Positions 32,223 through 40,866 of a stretch of 64,000 nt of DNA are shown piece by piece. The notes beneath the pieces are model-generated. The model was not told where the DNA came from. It was given only the letters and a program-made list of their open reading frames with translations, and searched no databases. Source of the stretch: Pseudomonadota bacterium (GTDB lineage: Archaea > Thermoplasmatota > SW-10-69-26 > JACQPN01 > JAJPHT01); the NCBI GenBank assembly GCA_021325135.1, contig JAJPHT010000030.1:62001-126000 (forward strand), given 5' to 3'. The translations under genes were made by a program, and so were the position numbers. Position 1 is the first letter of the stretch. Each line of letters opens with the position of its first letter.

Positions 32223-32845
32223 TCCGCCCAGCACGCAAGGACAACCATCGGCGCGTGTTCGCCCTCATCGTACTGCTCACGATGGCCGGCTGCGTGAGCC
32301 CCTCGCCGCCATCGGAAGTGCCTGCGGCGCCGGCGCGCGCTGACCTTGCGGCGCAGCCTACTACGAGCGGCGCATCGACCATGCCGACGAACACCACGCA
32401 GTCAGCGCCCTTCGTGCTCCGGTACGACGGCCAGACCAACACGAGCGCGTTCGTCTGCGCGAACGCGACTGTCGGGGACGAGGTATGCCAATGGACCCCG
32501 ACGGACCCCGGCGGCTACCGCTCGCTGACGAACGGCTCCTACAACCACGCGCACCTCACGCTGACGTGGACCGCGACCTCGCCCGCGACGCAACAGCTCC
32601 ACCTGAGCCTCAACGACGTTGTACCCGATTCAGGGGACTGGAACACGCTCTGCCAAGCCAACGCGACGAGCTCCCCCTTCCCCTTCGACTGCGACCTGAA
32701 GGGCCACAACGCCACCTTCGACCTGCTCCTCTTCGTCCGCCCACCCAACTATCCCACAGGCAACCCGCCCTTGGGCGGATGGGTCGGCACAGACCAGCCG
32801 TTCCACGTCGAGATCACCCTCACAAACACGACCCGCCAAGTGTGA
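32219..32845 (+). CDS. Lipoprotein
   Basis: A 208-residue exported lipoprotein: the basic n-region RPARKDNHRR, hydrophobic FALIVLLTM and lipobox AGC (Cys about 25), followed by a Pro/Ala/Thr-rich linker. The outside domain (about 65-205) is beta-rich with paired cysteines (FVCANATVGDEVC and NTLCQANATSSPFPFDC) and many N-x-T sequons. I do not recognise the family. Joined to the previous gene by an ATGA overlap. Confidence 0.72.
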   Translation: MIRPARKDNHRRVFALIVLLTMAGCVSPSPPSEVPAAPARADLAAQPTTSGASTMPTNTTQSAPFVLRYDGQTNTSAFVCANATVGDEVCQWTPTDPGGYRSLTNGSYNHAHLTLTWTATSPATQQLHLSLNDVVPDSGDWNTLCQANATSSPFPFDCDLKGHNATFDLLLFVRPPNYPTGNPPLGGWVGTDQPFHVEITLTNTTRQV

Positions 32846-32850
32846 AACCC

Positions 32851-33762
32851 ATGGACGATCCCCTCCTCTCTGCCCTCGAAGTCGTCGGCCTTCTTGCCAC
32901 GTTCAGCCTCGCCGCGTGGCTCCTAGTCAAGCGCCACCCCGTCGCCCGCGCCCTTGGAGCCTCCGCGGTGCTCAATGGCCTGCTGACCATGGGCATCAGC
33001 CTTGGCGACTACGGATTCCCTGACTCGTGGAAGCGCGCCACTTGGATGTCGTGCTTCTTCGCCCCGCCCCTGCTCGTCTTGGCGTGGAAGTGGTTCCACT
33101 CCACCAGTGGAACGAAGGAGCCCTGGACGTCCCGGTTGGGCTTCTTCTACGGCCTCGCCTGGATCTTCACGGGCGTCTGCGTTGTTACGTTCCTCGCCGT
33201 GCCTTGCGCGTGGAGCTGCACGCAAGGCAACGCGGGCGTGACGGGGCCGCTGGTGCTCACTCTCTCCCTCACGACTCTCGTGCCGCTGGCCTGCGCGTTC
33301 CTGCTCGTGAGCGACGCGCGCCGGCCGACGCCCCTCCTGGGCGGGACCGCGGCCGTCGCGGGCGCCGTGATCCTGCTGCTGCGCGCGCTGGCCTACGAGG
33401 GCATCTTCATGGGCGCCCTCGCCATGGGCCACTGGCCCACCGGGGCTTATCTCGTTGCGTTCGATGCCATCAGCGTGACGCTGGGCCTCGCCGCGCTCGG
33501 CGGGCTCGCCTGGATCGCCAAGACCCAGTGGCAGGCGGGCCTCCGCCTGCGCGCGGCGACCATTCTCGTCTGGAGCGGGACCGCGCTCCTCGTGGGCGCC
33601 ATCTTCGGAGGCATCGCCGCGCCCCTCGTGGGCCCCTACGCGGGCTACCCCTACGTCTTGGGCGGGATCGGGCTGAGCCTCGCGCTGTTCATGGTGCTCC
33701 GCCGAGCCACCTTCCAGCCCGCGCGCTCGCAGGAGGCCACGCTGGGGGCCGAGCACGCATGA
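32851..33762 (+). CDS. Polytopic membrane protein, C-x3-C family (first of three paralogues)
   Basis: A 303-residue integral membrane protein with about nine TM helices. It shares layout with the genes at 33842 and 37058. Common features are a first helix ending in A-A-W-L with K/R following, and a loop after the fourth helix with a short C-x3-C motif (here VPCAWSC), probably outside and possibly a disulphide. No transporter, rhodopsin or kinase motif is visible. Start ATG at 32851; a GTG at 32842 three codons earlier is possible. It lies 5 nt after the lipoprotein gene. It may be a sensor or channel-like partner of the exported proteins, but this is inference. Confidence 0.72.
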   Translation: MDDPLLSALEVVGLLATFSLAAWLLVKRHPVARALGASAVLNGLLTMGISLGDYGFPDSWKRATWMSCFFAPPLLVLAWKWFHSTSGTKEPWTSRLGFFYGLAWIFTGVCVVTFLAVPCAWSCTQGNAGVTGPLVLTLSLTTLVPLACAFLLVSDARRPTPLLGGTAAVAGAVILLLRALAYEGIFMGALAMGHWPTGAYLVAFDAISVTLGLAALGGLAWIAKTQWQAGLRLRAATILVWSGTALLVGAIFGGIAAPLVGPYAGYPYVLGGIGLSLALFMVLRRATFQPARSQEATLGAEHA

Positions 33763-33845
33763 GGACCACCCAGGGGCCCAGCGGGAGACCTTCACCTTCG
33801 CAGGCGTTCTGTCGAACACGTCCATCCACGAGTGAATCCGCATGA
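33759..33845 (+). CDS. Possible bridging micro-ORF (28 residues)
   Basis: An ATG overlapping the stop of the upstream membrane gene (ATGA at 33759-33762) opens a 28-residue frame. It ends in a TGA overlapping the ATG of the next membrane gene (33842-33845). The peptide is polar (RTTQGPSGRPSPSQAFC at the start). The double ATGA linkage recurs at 37948-38088. It may keep ribosomes moving across the gap rather than make a functional peptide. Confidence 0.3.
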   Translation: MRTTQGPSGRPSPSQAFCRTRPSTSESA

Positions 33846-34768
33846 GCGATCCGATCATCACCTCATTCCAAGCCCTCGCCAGCGCTGCCAACTTCGCCCT
33901 TGCAGCATGGCTGATCCTCCGGCGCGGGCAGCCCTCCGCCCGTGCCGTCGGCTGGTTCTTCGCCATCTACGGCTTCACGTTCCTTAGCAGCGTCCTGGCC
34001 GCGCTTGGCGAGCGTGGCGCGTCGTCCTTCGTCGTGGTCGCCTTCTTTGGCGCCCTGCCTCTTTCCGTCGCCCTCTCCGCGACCTACCAGACGCCTCCCG
34101 ACGCCCCTGCGAGCTACCGTTGGTCCGTGGGCCACCGCTTCTGGTTCGTGCTGATGGCGGTCATCGCGTTCTTCTTCGCGGTCGCCGCCTGGGCAGACCC
34201 CTGTGTGTACCTCTGCGGGGCGAGCCCTGGCGGCCTGTTCATCTTCGCGTTCGGCCACACGGTCCTCTCGGTCTACGTCGTCTGGCTTCTCGTGCAAGAA
34301 GCGCGGGCGCCGCGGACCATGCAGAACGCCATCTTCGCGCTGGTTGCCGCTGCCACGCTCTTGATCCGCCTCTCGTCCACGGTCGCCTCCACGCTCACCG
34401 TCGTGGCGCACCACGGATGGCCTTCAGATTTCCAGCGAGAGATCGGCGACGCCACGATGATCTGCCTCGCCCTGGTCTCTGCCCTGCTGTTCTGGACCAT
34501 CCACAAGACGCTCCTCCTTGCCGGGCGCATCCGCACCTCGATGGGCATCCTGGCCGCGACCCTGCTCGCATCCTTCATCGGGAGCGTTGACGCGGGGATC
34601 GGGCTTGGCATCCCGGACTCCATCGCCACGTCCGCCTTCTTCGCGTTCTTGGCCGGCATCCCCATCGCCTTCGGCCTCGCCATCCGCAAGGCGCTCTCAA
34701 GCCCAGCAGGGACCCACGGATCATCTGCCGCGCACCCGACCAGTCCCGCCACGACCACCACCGAGTGA
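33842..34768 (+). CDS. Polytopic membrane protein, C-x3-C family (second paralogue)
   Basis: A 308-residue integral membrane protein with about nine TM helices and a short Ser/Thr/Pro-rich cytosolic tail (AGTHGSSAAHPTSPATTTTE). It matches the gene at 32851 in helix order, in the NFALAAWLILRR start and in the loop after helix four, where ADPCVYLC gives the C-x3-C motif. It is followed 6 nt later by the protease lipoprotein. Family function unknown. Confidence 0.72.
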   Translation: MSDPIITSFQALASAANFALAAWLILRRGQPSARAVGWFFAIYGFTFLSSVLAALGERGASSFVVVAFFGALPLSVALSATYQTPPDAPASYRWSVGHRFWFVLMAVIAFFFAVAAWADPCVYLCGASPGGLFIFAFGHTVLSVYVVWLLVQEARAPRTMQNAIFALVAAATLLIRLSSTVASTLTVVAHHGWPSDFQREIGDATMICLALVSALLFWTIHKTLLLAGRIRTSMGILAATLLASFIGSVDAGIGLGIPDSIATSAFFAFLAGIPIAFGLAIRKALSSPAGTHGSSAAHPTSPATTTTE

Positions 34769-34774
34769 AACGCC

Positions 34775-37051
34775 ATGAATCGCCCGTTCTCCTTCGCCGC
34801 CCTCCTCTGCCTAATGGCTTCCCCCGTCCTCGCTGGCTGCCTCTCCAACGCGCCCGCGGCCACGCTTGCCCCCTACCCGGAGGCCACGCTCACGCTCGAC
34901 CTGCCCATCCACATCGTCACGGTGGGCTTCCAGAACTTCGATGAAGCCTCGCTGCGCAAGAACCTGGCCGAGACGCCCATCTCGTTCGTCGAGGCGCAGC
35001 TCGAAACCACCGCGCACCTCGCGCCCGACGCGCTCCAGTACCACGTCACCTACGAGGTCCACCAGGCGCCGGCGAGCTTCGCGCACGACCTCTTCGCCTA
35101 CGCCGAGAGAATCGCCATGCCGGCCGCGCCGGACCCGTGGCTTGCCCAGCACGACCGCGAGGGGCTGCACCGCATTTGCCGGCCCGGCCATGCGCCGGGC
35201 CTGCCGGGCTCTCCCGTTCCCCTTCCCGTCGCGCCCCCGAGCGATCCCACCACGCCGGACTGCAAGGACGTGGAGCGCATCGACGCCAACAAGATCGAGG
35301 CCTGGATCGCGGAGCACCGCGACGCCGTCGGGCTGAACTTCTCGGCGCCCAGCTACACCATCTTCCTCCTTGACACCTGGGATACGCCGGGACTCCCCAA
35401 GGAGACCTATCACCAGTACGCCGTGCCCGACAACCAGACGCGGCCCGCGATGAGCACGCTGCGCGCCTGGGGCGGGGCGCACGACTTCGTGTTCCTCGAC
35501 GTGGGCGCGGCGCCCAACCAGATCGACTTCAAGCCCTGGGCGAACATGACGAAGGCGTTCACCCAGCGGCGCCTCGTGGACCTCACCGACCCGCCCATCT
35601 ACGAGGTCAAGAGCAACCAGACGTTCTACGCGAACCTGGGCCGCGACGTGAGCGACGCCGCGCACATATTGTGGGCCCGCCCGCCGCTCTACCGCTACGA
35701 GTACGCGGACGAGTACGACCTGCCCGTGACCGTCTTCATCGACTCCCAGGCCCACGGGAACCCTGGAAGCCTCGTGGGCAAGATCGACCCCTTGGACTAC
35801 GCGCGCCACACCGACCAGGCCGCCTACGTGCGCGCCTTCCAATCCCTCGTGCCCTGGGCGCGCGTCAATGCGAGCTTCCGTTTCGTCGTCCTGCCCAACG
35901 ATGATCCCGGCATGGCCGCGGCGTTGCAGGACGCCAAGAGCCGCTACGAGGGGCAGGACGTAAGCGTTGGCGTCCTGAAGCACTACCTCAACACGCACTG
36001 GAACGACTACGTGCCCAAGGGCCCGCCCGGCTCGCGCACGTACCCGACCTTCGCGTTCGTCCTCGATGCGCCCAGCGCCGTGACCTACGGCGAAGCCATG
36101 GGCGACGAGGTGGGCAACAGTTGGGGCGTGTACTTCAACATTCAAGACGTGATCGCCTGCAACCGCATCCCGCCCGAGTGCAACCCCAGCGAAGCGCCGC
36201 GCTTCGGCACCGAAGCCGCGTGGTGGGAGTGGTACAACGCGGTCCTCGCCCACGAGGGCGGCCACAGCTTCGGCCTCACCCACGCCCACGACACCGGCAG
36301 CCCCGACGACGTGGGCCTCGACTCCTACAACCTCAACTGGCTCTGGGACAGCACGGCCAGCGTCATGTCCTACCGCTATAACGGCGAGCAGTTCGACCAG
36401 TTCGACAAGGACGCCGTGCTGCGCGGCAACGCCGCCGAGATCGCCCGAGAAGTGCTTGCGAAGCCCGCGACCAAGACGGCCACGGTGCCCGCGCACAGCG
36501 CGGCGCTGCTCGCCCGAGGAAAAGCCGACCCCGCGCACACCCACGCGCATGAGGCGCTTGACCTGATCCAGCGCGGCGACTACCAGGGCGCGCTCGACCT
36601 CGCCCGCCAGGCGCGGCGCGAGGCCAGCGTGACGCAGCCCCCCGTCCTCGACGCGACGCCAGGCAACACGACCACGCTGGCCTTCACGTTCCCGGCCACG
36701 CCCGGCCTCCCGCCGCTGCCCAGCATCGTGCCCTCCGCACCCCTGCCGGACGCGCCCGATCTTGGCATGAGCGCCGCCGACTTCCCCATCAAGGTCCCCG
36801 AGGGGGCGAAGGCCATCCGGATCGAGTACGACGAGGACGCCGCGCCCTCGCACGCAGGCTGGGCCGCATCGCTCTACGTGACCAACGCGGAGCACGACAC
36901 CCTGACCCGCGTCTATGACGACGCCCACGGCGCCGTCGTCCTGGTGGGGCTCGACCACTGTGCATCAGGATGCACTGGGCACCTCGTCGCCTACTCCGGG
37001 GCCGCCACGAGCTACACCGTGAAACTGACCCCATACTTCGGCAGGGAGTGA
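34775..37051 (+). CDS. Metzincin-type zinc metalloprotease lipoprotein
   Basis: A 758-residue exported lipoprotein: signal SFAALLCLMASPVLAGC with the lipobox Cys about 21. The catalytic domain carries HEGGHSFGLTH (about residues 493-503), the H-E-x-x-H-x-x-G-x-x-H zinc motif of metzincins, with an SVMSY Met-turn about residue 531, the expected distance downstream. This predicts an active cell-surface peptidase. The roughly 450 residues before the motif form a large unrecognised domain. After it come a helical hairpin (AHEALDLIQRGDYQGALDLARQ) and a C-terminal beta domain of PPC type (GAKAIRIEYDED to TSYTVKLTPYF). GAGTGAAA precedes the ATG. Flanked by two C-x3-C membrane proteins. The substrate is unknown; giant surface proteins nearby are candidates. 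Confidence 0.85.
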   Translation: MNRPFSFAALLCLMASPVLAGCLSNAPAATLAPYPEATLTLDLPIHIVTVGFQNFDEASLRKNLAETPISFVEAQLETTAHLAPDALQYHVTYEVHQAPASFAHDLFAYAERIAMPAAPDPWLAQHDREGLHRICRPGHAPGLPGSPVPLPVAPPSDPTTPDCKDVERIDANKIEAWIAEHRDAVGLNFSAPSYTIFLLDTWDTPGLPKETYHQYAVPDNQTRPAMSTLRAWGGAHDFVFLDVGAAPNQIDFKPWANMTKAFTQRRLVDLTDPPIYEVKSNQTFYANLGRDVSDAAHILWARPPLYRYEYADEYDLPVTVFIDSQAHGNPGSLVGKIDPLDYARHTDQAAYVRAFQSLVPWARVNASFRFVVLPNDDPGMAAALQDAKSRYEGQDVSVGVLKHYLNTHWNDYVPKGPPGSRTYPTFAFVLDAPSAVTYGEAMGDEVGNSWGVYFNIQDVIACNRIPPECNPSEAPRFGTEAAWWEWYNAVLAHEGGHSFGLTHAHDTGSPDDVGLDSYNLNWLWDSTASVMSYRYNGEQFDQFDKDAVLRGNAAEIAREVLAKPATKTATVPAHSAALLARGKADPAHTHAHEALDLIQRGDYQGALDLARQARREASVTQPPVLDATPGNTTTLAFTFPATPGLPPLPSIVPSAPLPDAPDLGMSAADFPIKVPEGAKAIRIEYDEDAAPSHAGWAASLYVTNAEHDTLTRVYDDAHGAVVLVGLDHCASGCTGHLVAYSGAATSYTVKLTPYFGRE

Positions 37052-37057
37052 ACGGTC

Positions 37058-37951
37058 GTGATCTTCAACCTCTTTGACGCGCTCCTCGTCGCCGGACCTT
37101 TCGCAGCAGCCGCCTACCTTGCGTTGAAAAAGGAGCGCGCGGCCGTCATCTTGGCGCTCCTGTTCGTCCTCGATGGGACAACCGCCTTGGCGTGGCTCTT
37201 TTCGGACAGCTTCGGCATGCCGGTGAGCTGGACCGATCCGCTCCGCTTCGCCTACCTGCTGACCCCCCTCCCCGTGGGGCTGGCGTTCTTGTTGGTTCCC
37301 TCGAAGAATACCAGCAAGTTCCGGCGTGTCATGGACGGGGCACTTTTCCTCATCGCCATCGCCACCTCTGTTGCCGCCATTGTCCTGACGTTGCGGGCCG
37401 GCTGTCCCTGGACCTGCAACGCTGGGGGCGGACCTGCGTACGGCGGGGCATTCCTGGCGCAGATCGCCATGGCGCCCGCGTACCTCTTCGTGGGGGCGCG
37501 ATTCGGATGGAGCGGAAAGACGCGGCTCACCATCGCCAGCGTGCCCCTACTTCTGCGCGCCGCCCTCCGCGGGGGCATTCCCTTCGGAACCCTCCTGACG
37601 ACCGGGCACTGGAGCACGCTGCCCGTGATGGAGATGCCGTACTTGGGCCTCTTCATTGTCGGCCTCGTGGTCCTTCCCGTCGTCGGGTTCCGCTTCTGGT
37701 TCCTCTGGCTCCTGGCGATTCTGCTGGGCGCGGCCGAAGCGGGATTCGCCTCCGACTGGATCGGCATGCTCGGACGCCTGGCGTTCATGGCCTGGGCGGT
37801 TGCCACCCCCATCATCGTCGCGTTCCTCTGGAGGATGACGATCACGCCCGAGCGCCAAGAAGGAGGCCACTTCAGTTTCTACGCAAGTTGGAGGATCGAA
37901 TCCGCCGATCCTCCATCGGACGAATCTCCACAACATGCGGGAGCCGAATGA
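37058..37951 (+). CDS. Polytopic membrane protein, C-x3-C family (third paralogue)
   Basis: A 297-residue integral membrane protein with eight to nine TM helices. It is paralogous to the genes at 32851 and 33842, with the loop motif here reading GCPWTC. The C-terminal tail is acidic and Ser-rich (ESADPPSDESPQHAGAE), probably cytosolic. Start GTG at 37058, preceded by GGGAGTGA; no ATG occurs before the first helix. The stop overlaps the ATG of a 46-codon frame (ATGA). Confidence 0.7.
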   Translation: MIFNLFDALLVAGPFAAAAYLALKKERAAVILALLFVLDGTTALAWLFSDSFGMPVSWTDPLRFAYLLTPLPVGLAFLLVPSKNTSKFRRVMDGALFLIAIATSVAAIVLTLRAGCPWTCNAGGGPAYGGAFLAQIAMAPAYLFVGARFGWSGKTRLTIASVPLLLRAALRGGIPFGTLLTTGHWSTLPVMEMPYLGLFIVGLVVLPVVGFRFWFLWLLAILLGAAEAGFASDWIGMLGRLAFMAWAVATPIIVAFLWRMTITPERQEGGHFSFYASWRIESADPPSDESPQHAGAE

Positions 37952-38088
37952 GGACCGGAATAGGCGGAGCGCGAGACGATGAGCGACAAGTACGACACCG
38001 CGGAGAGAACTCGATGACGCCAGCGTTGCGCATGGATAGCGACGCCTTCGATGGCCGCGCCGTGAGCTCCGGGAGGGTGGCCCGATGA
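37948..38088 (+). CDS. Small bridging ORF (46 residues)
   Basis: It starts with ATGA overlapping the upstream stop and ends with TGA overlapping the ATG at 38085, filling the gap exactly. The peptide is hydrophilic and Arg-rich (RTGIGGARDDERQVRHRG at the start). It has no recognisable domain. The two-sided overlap, also seen at 33759-33845, argues for translation; whether the product matters is unknown. Confidence 0.4.
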   Translation: MRTGIGGARDDERQVRHRGENSMTPALRMDSDAFDGRAVSSGRVAR

Positions 38089-39686
38089 TCGAATCCTCAA
38101 GCACCACTGAGGGGTCCACTCAGACGGCGGCCGAACCGGGCTTCCTCGAAACGACGAGCCGCCCCCTCATGATCTCGGGAAGCTCTCTGATCGTCTCGTA
38201 CTTGGGTGCTCAAGCGCTTGTGCGCGCCCTGGATACAATCCGGGGCCACGCCGGTGCAGACCCCCTTCCGAGCGACGCCACAATCTGGGGGGTCGGCCTG
38301 GCGATCTGTGCCTTGGGCCTGCTGGCAGGCATGTGGGCCCGAACTCGGAGAGGGCTCCCCGAAATTGCTCCCCTGCGTGCGTACGAGACGAAGGACGGCC
38401 TCCTAATCGTCTTCTGGGACCTCATCCAGGCGGCCATCTTCAACTTCTTCTTCGCCTTCGCCGTGGGAGCCCTCGCCCTCATCGCCTGGAACATTCAACC
38501 TAGCCTGAGTCGCGCGTTCCTACAGCCTGTCCTCTGGCTAGGCTTGGGAATCATAATCCTCCCGCTGGGGGCTCTCGGGCTTCTCGGGGCACGGGCCCTC
38601 GCACACCGCGTTCTACCTCGCCCGCCGCCCGCCGCACCCAGCTTGGACTCACCCTCGAAGATGCTCCAGTTCCCCTTCGAGGCTCCCAAGGGGGAAACGA
38701 AGGGGGAGAGACATAGGCGCGAGCGGCGCCTGCTCGACCTCCTGGCCGCCCCGCACTTGGCCGAAGCGCCGAAGGAGATGAGCCAACGTGCCTTTCTCTG
38801 GGCGACGGCGCTTGCAGGAGCATGCGCCGCCGCGCTGATGTTCATGCCCGTCCTGCTCCCAGGCTGGGGGCTCTACACGGGCCTCGACGACATCGCGTTC
38901 AGCTTCGGGGGCGCCGGTCTCGCGCTGGGATGCTTCGTTGGCCCGTTCTTCCGCGTGCTGCTCCGCCAGCCCTCCCGTGCCTCCCTGGAAATCGCCTGGG
39001 GAACGGGCTTCCTGGCGGCAGGCCTGGCGAGCCTCATCAACCATGACACGCCGGCCTGTTGGATTCTCCTCGCCGCGGCCCTCGGCTTCTTCCTGAGGAC
39101 GCGGCGCGCTTTCTCCCACCAAGAACGTGTGGCCCGCGCGCGCATGGAGGGCGAGATGCTCGAGGCCAGCCGCCGACCTTGGCGCACCGAGCCCGACTCG
39201 CGGCGGTGGGTCTTTCTCCAAGCCGTGTGGATCCTCTGTGGCCTCGTGTTCTGCCTCATGGCCGCACTCTTGGCCACGCAGCCCCTGACCCCGCTGGGCC
39301 GGGTCAGCCTCGCCGCATTCGAGGGGGCCGGGGCGGGTTTCGCCTTGGGATGGGTATTCTTCTTGCTCAAGGGAATCCACCGCAATCGCGGCCCCGGGGC
39401 CAGCGCGGGCAACGTCTTCGCCGCCCTCGCCCTCTTGGGCGGTCTGGTCAGCTACCTTGTACTGATGACCCTTCCCGCCGTCCCCGCCTTCCGCACCTCG
39501 GCGCCTTTCGAAGACGTGCCAGTAGTCTTCGCCGCATTGGGAGGCCTCCTGAGCGTTCTGAGTCTGCGCGCTGCCCTGCGGGCGTGGGAGGGGAAGGTGA
39601 CGAGGCTCGGCCTTTGGCTGGCCCACGAGCACGCCGCTCCCACTTCATCAGGCCCTCTGAGCGCGCCCCCATCCTCGGAGAGCTGA
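38085..39686 (+). CDS. Twelve-TM membrane protein
   Basis: A 533-residue integral membrane protein with about twelve TM helices in two groups. The groups are separated by a basic cytosolic loop of about 60 residues (PPPAAPSLDSPSKMLQ, then KGETKGERHRRERRLLDLL). The overall look is transporter-like, but no family signature such as a Walker motif or conserved charged TM residue is evident. The N-terminal 30 residues are soluble and Ser/Thr-rich. It is fourth among the large membrane proteins of this cluster and is followed after 4 nt by the STAS-like membrane gene. Confidence 0.75.
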   Translation: MIESSSTTEGSTQTAAEPGFLETTSRPLMISGSSLIVSYLGAQALVRALDTIRGHAGADPLPSDATIWGVGLAICALGLLAGMWARTRRGLPEIAPLRAYETKDGLLIVFWDLIQAAIFNFFFAFAVGALALIAWNIQPSLSRAFLQPVLWLGLGIIILPLGALGLLGARALAHRVLPRPPPAAPSLDSPSKMLQFPFEAPKGETKGERHRRERRLLDLLAAPHLAEAPKEMSQRAFLWATALAGACAAALMFMPVLLPGWGLYTGLDDIAFSFGGAGLALGCFVGPFFRVLLRQPSRASLEIAWGTGFLAAGLASLINHDTPACWILLAAALGFFLRTRRAFSHQERVARARMEGEMLEASRRPWRTEPDSRRWVFLQAVWILCGLVFCLMAALLATQPLTPLGRVSLAAFEGAGAGFALGWVFFLLKGIHRNRGPGASAGNVFAALALLGGLVSYLVLMTLPAVPAFRTSAPFEDVPVVFAALGGLLSVLSLRAALRAWEGKVTRLGLWLAHEHAAPTSSGPLSAPPSSES

Positions 39687-39690
39687 CACC

Positions 39691-40866
39691 ATGGCCATCT
39701 CGCCGACGGGACGCTTGCCTGGACCTGGTTCTTCATGCTCCCGCAGGGAGGAACCTGACGTGGCACATCGGCGCCGCTGGAGGTGGCCATCTCCCCGCCT
39801 CTTGCACCACGGCTACTGGCCCCACTACCTCATCCTGGCAGTAGCTCTCGTCCTGCTCATCGTCGCCATCGCGGTCTCGCAGGTTGCTGTCCTGGTGGCG
39901 GCGCTCTTCGCGGGCGCACTCGGTGTCGCGTTGTGCGCGCCCGGCTTGAGGAGACGCCACCAGTTCCGGCGCGCAGCAGCGAAGGCGTTCGAGAACTCCA
40001 TGCCCGCGGGCGTGGCCTTGCCGAAGCTCTTCGAGCTCCAAGAAGAACTCGGCCTAAGCGCCACCGAGGCCATGGGCATCATGAACGACGAAGCCGCCCG
40101 CCGCGCCCCCCCACCCCAGCCTCGCGACAAGCGGCGTTTCGTCCCACCTCGCCCCCCGCCAGACAGCCCGGAGTGGCGCTGCGCAAACGAACTGGCCCAG
40201 TGGGACCCAACGACGAAACTCCTCGTGATCCACGCCAAGCCCCTCACTCAGTTCAACAAAGAGGAGGCGGTGAAGATCATCGACGCCGCCCGCGCGCTCT
40301 TGGGCAAGGCGCGTGGCTACACGCTGCTCTTCGATGGTGCCGCGCACCCTGACTTGTACGATGCGACGACAGAGACGATGGAGTTCTGGTTTCCCCTCTT
40401 CCGGACCATCCGGCGGCCCAAGCACTTCGTCGCCATCAACGTCCCGCGCAATGCCTCCTTCATCGTCGAGGCGTTCGGGCGTGCCGCCCAGCGCCATGCA
40501 TACCTCTTCCGCAACCGACGGATGGCCCTGACTTGGCCAGAGCAACCATTGGAGGTCCGCATCCAGGGGGCGCGGCTCTGTTGGAGTGACATGGAAATCC
40601 GACGCTTCCGCATCCGAACCATCACCCCGGGCACGCTGATCCTCCTACCTGGGCTGGTCGGTCTCGTCCTACGTGGGTGGCTGTGGACCTCCAACAAGCC
40701 CCTGGCCATCGCCCGGGCGCTGGGGTACCTCTTCGTGCTCGTCGGTGGAGTCCTCATCGCCGTGGGCTTCTTCACGTTCCCCTGGGAGGACGAAGAGGAG
40801 CGGGCGGCGCGCCTGGCGCTGGCATCCAACGGAACAGACGACCTGAGCCAAGGGGATCAGGCATGA
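39691..40866 (+). CDS. Membrane protein with STAS/SpoIIAA-like cytosolic domain
   Basis: A 391-residue protein: an Arg-rich N-terminus, two TM helices (YLILAVALVLLIVAIAVSQ and VLVAALFAGALGVALCA), a cytosolic middle, then two more TM helices (TLILLPGLVGLVLRGWLW; LGYLFVLVGGVLIAVGFF) and an acidic tail. The middle (about 165-290) resembles the SpoIIAA/STAS-like fold: KLLVIHAKPLTQFNKEEAVKIIDAARALL, a core strand GYTLLFDGAA, PKHFVAINVP and a closing YLFRNRRMALTW. STAS domains usually mediate protein contacts that respond to nucleotides or phosphorylation. A helix LQEELGLSATEAMGI echoes the C-terminus of the TPR protein at 30422. Overlaps the next gene by ATGA. Confidence 0.6.
   Translation: MAISPTGRLPGPGSSCSRREEPDVAHRRRWRWPSPRLLHHGYWPHYLILAVALVLLIVAIAVSQVAVLVAALFAGALGVALCAPGLRRRHQFRRAAAKAFENSMPAGVALPKLFELQEELGLSATEAMGIMNDEAARRAPPPQPRDKRRFVPPRPPPDSPEWRCANELAQWDPTTKLLVIHAKPLTQFNKEEAVKIIDAARALLGKARGYTLLFDGAAHPDLYDATTETMEFWFPLFRTIRRPKHFVAINVPRNASFIVEAFGRAAQRHAYLFRNRRMALTWPEQPLEVRIQGARLCWSDMEIRRFRIRTITPGTLILLPGLVGLVLRGWLWTSNKPLAIARALGYLFVLVGGVLIAVGFFTFPWEDEEERAARLALASNGTDDLSQGDQA

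Noticed and set aside
32851-37951. The three polytopic proteins as microbial rhodopsins or seven-TM receptors.
   Set aside because: The helix count is nearer nine, and I see no retinal-binding lysine context or other family signature.
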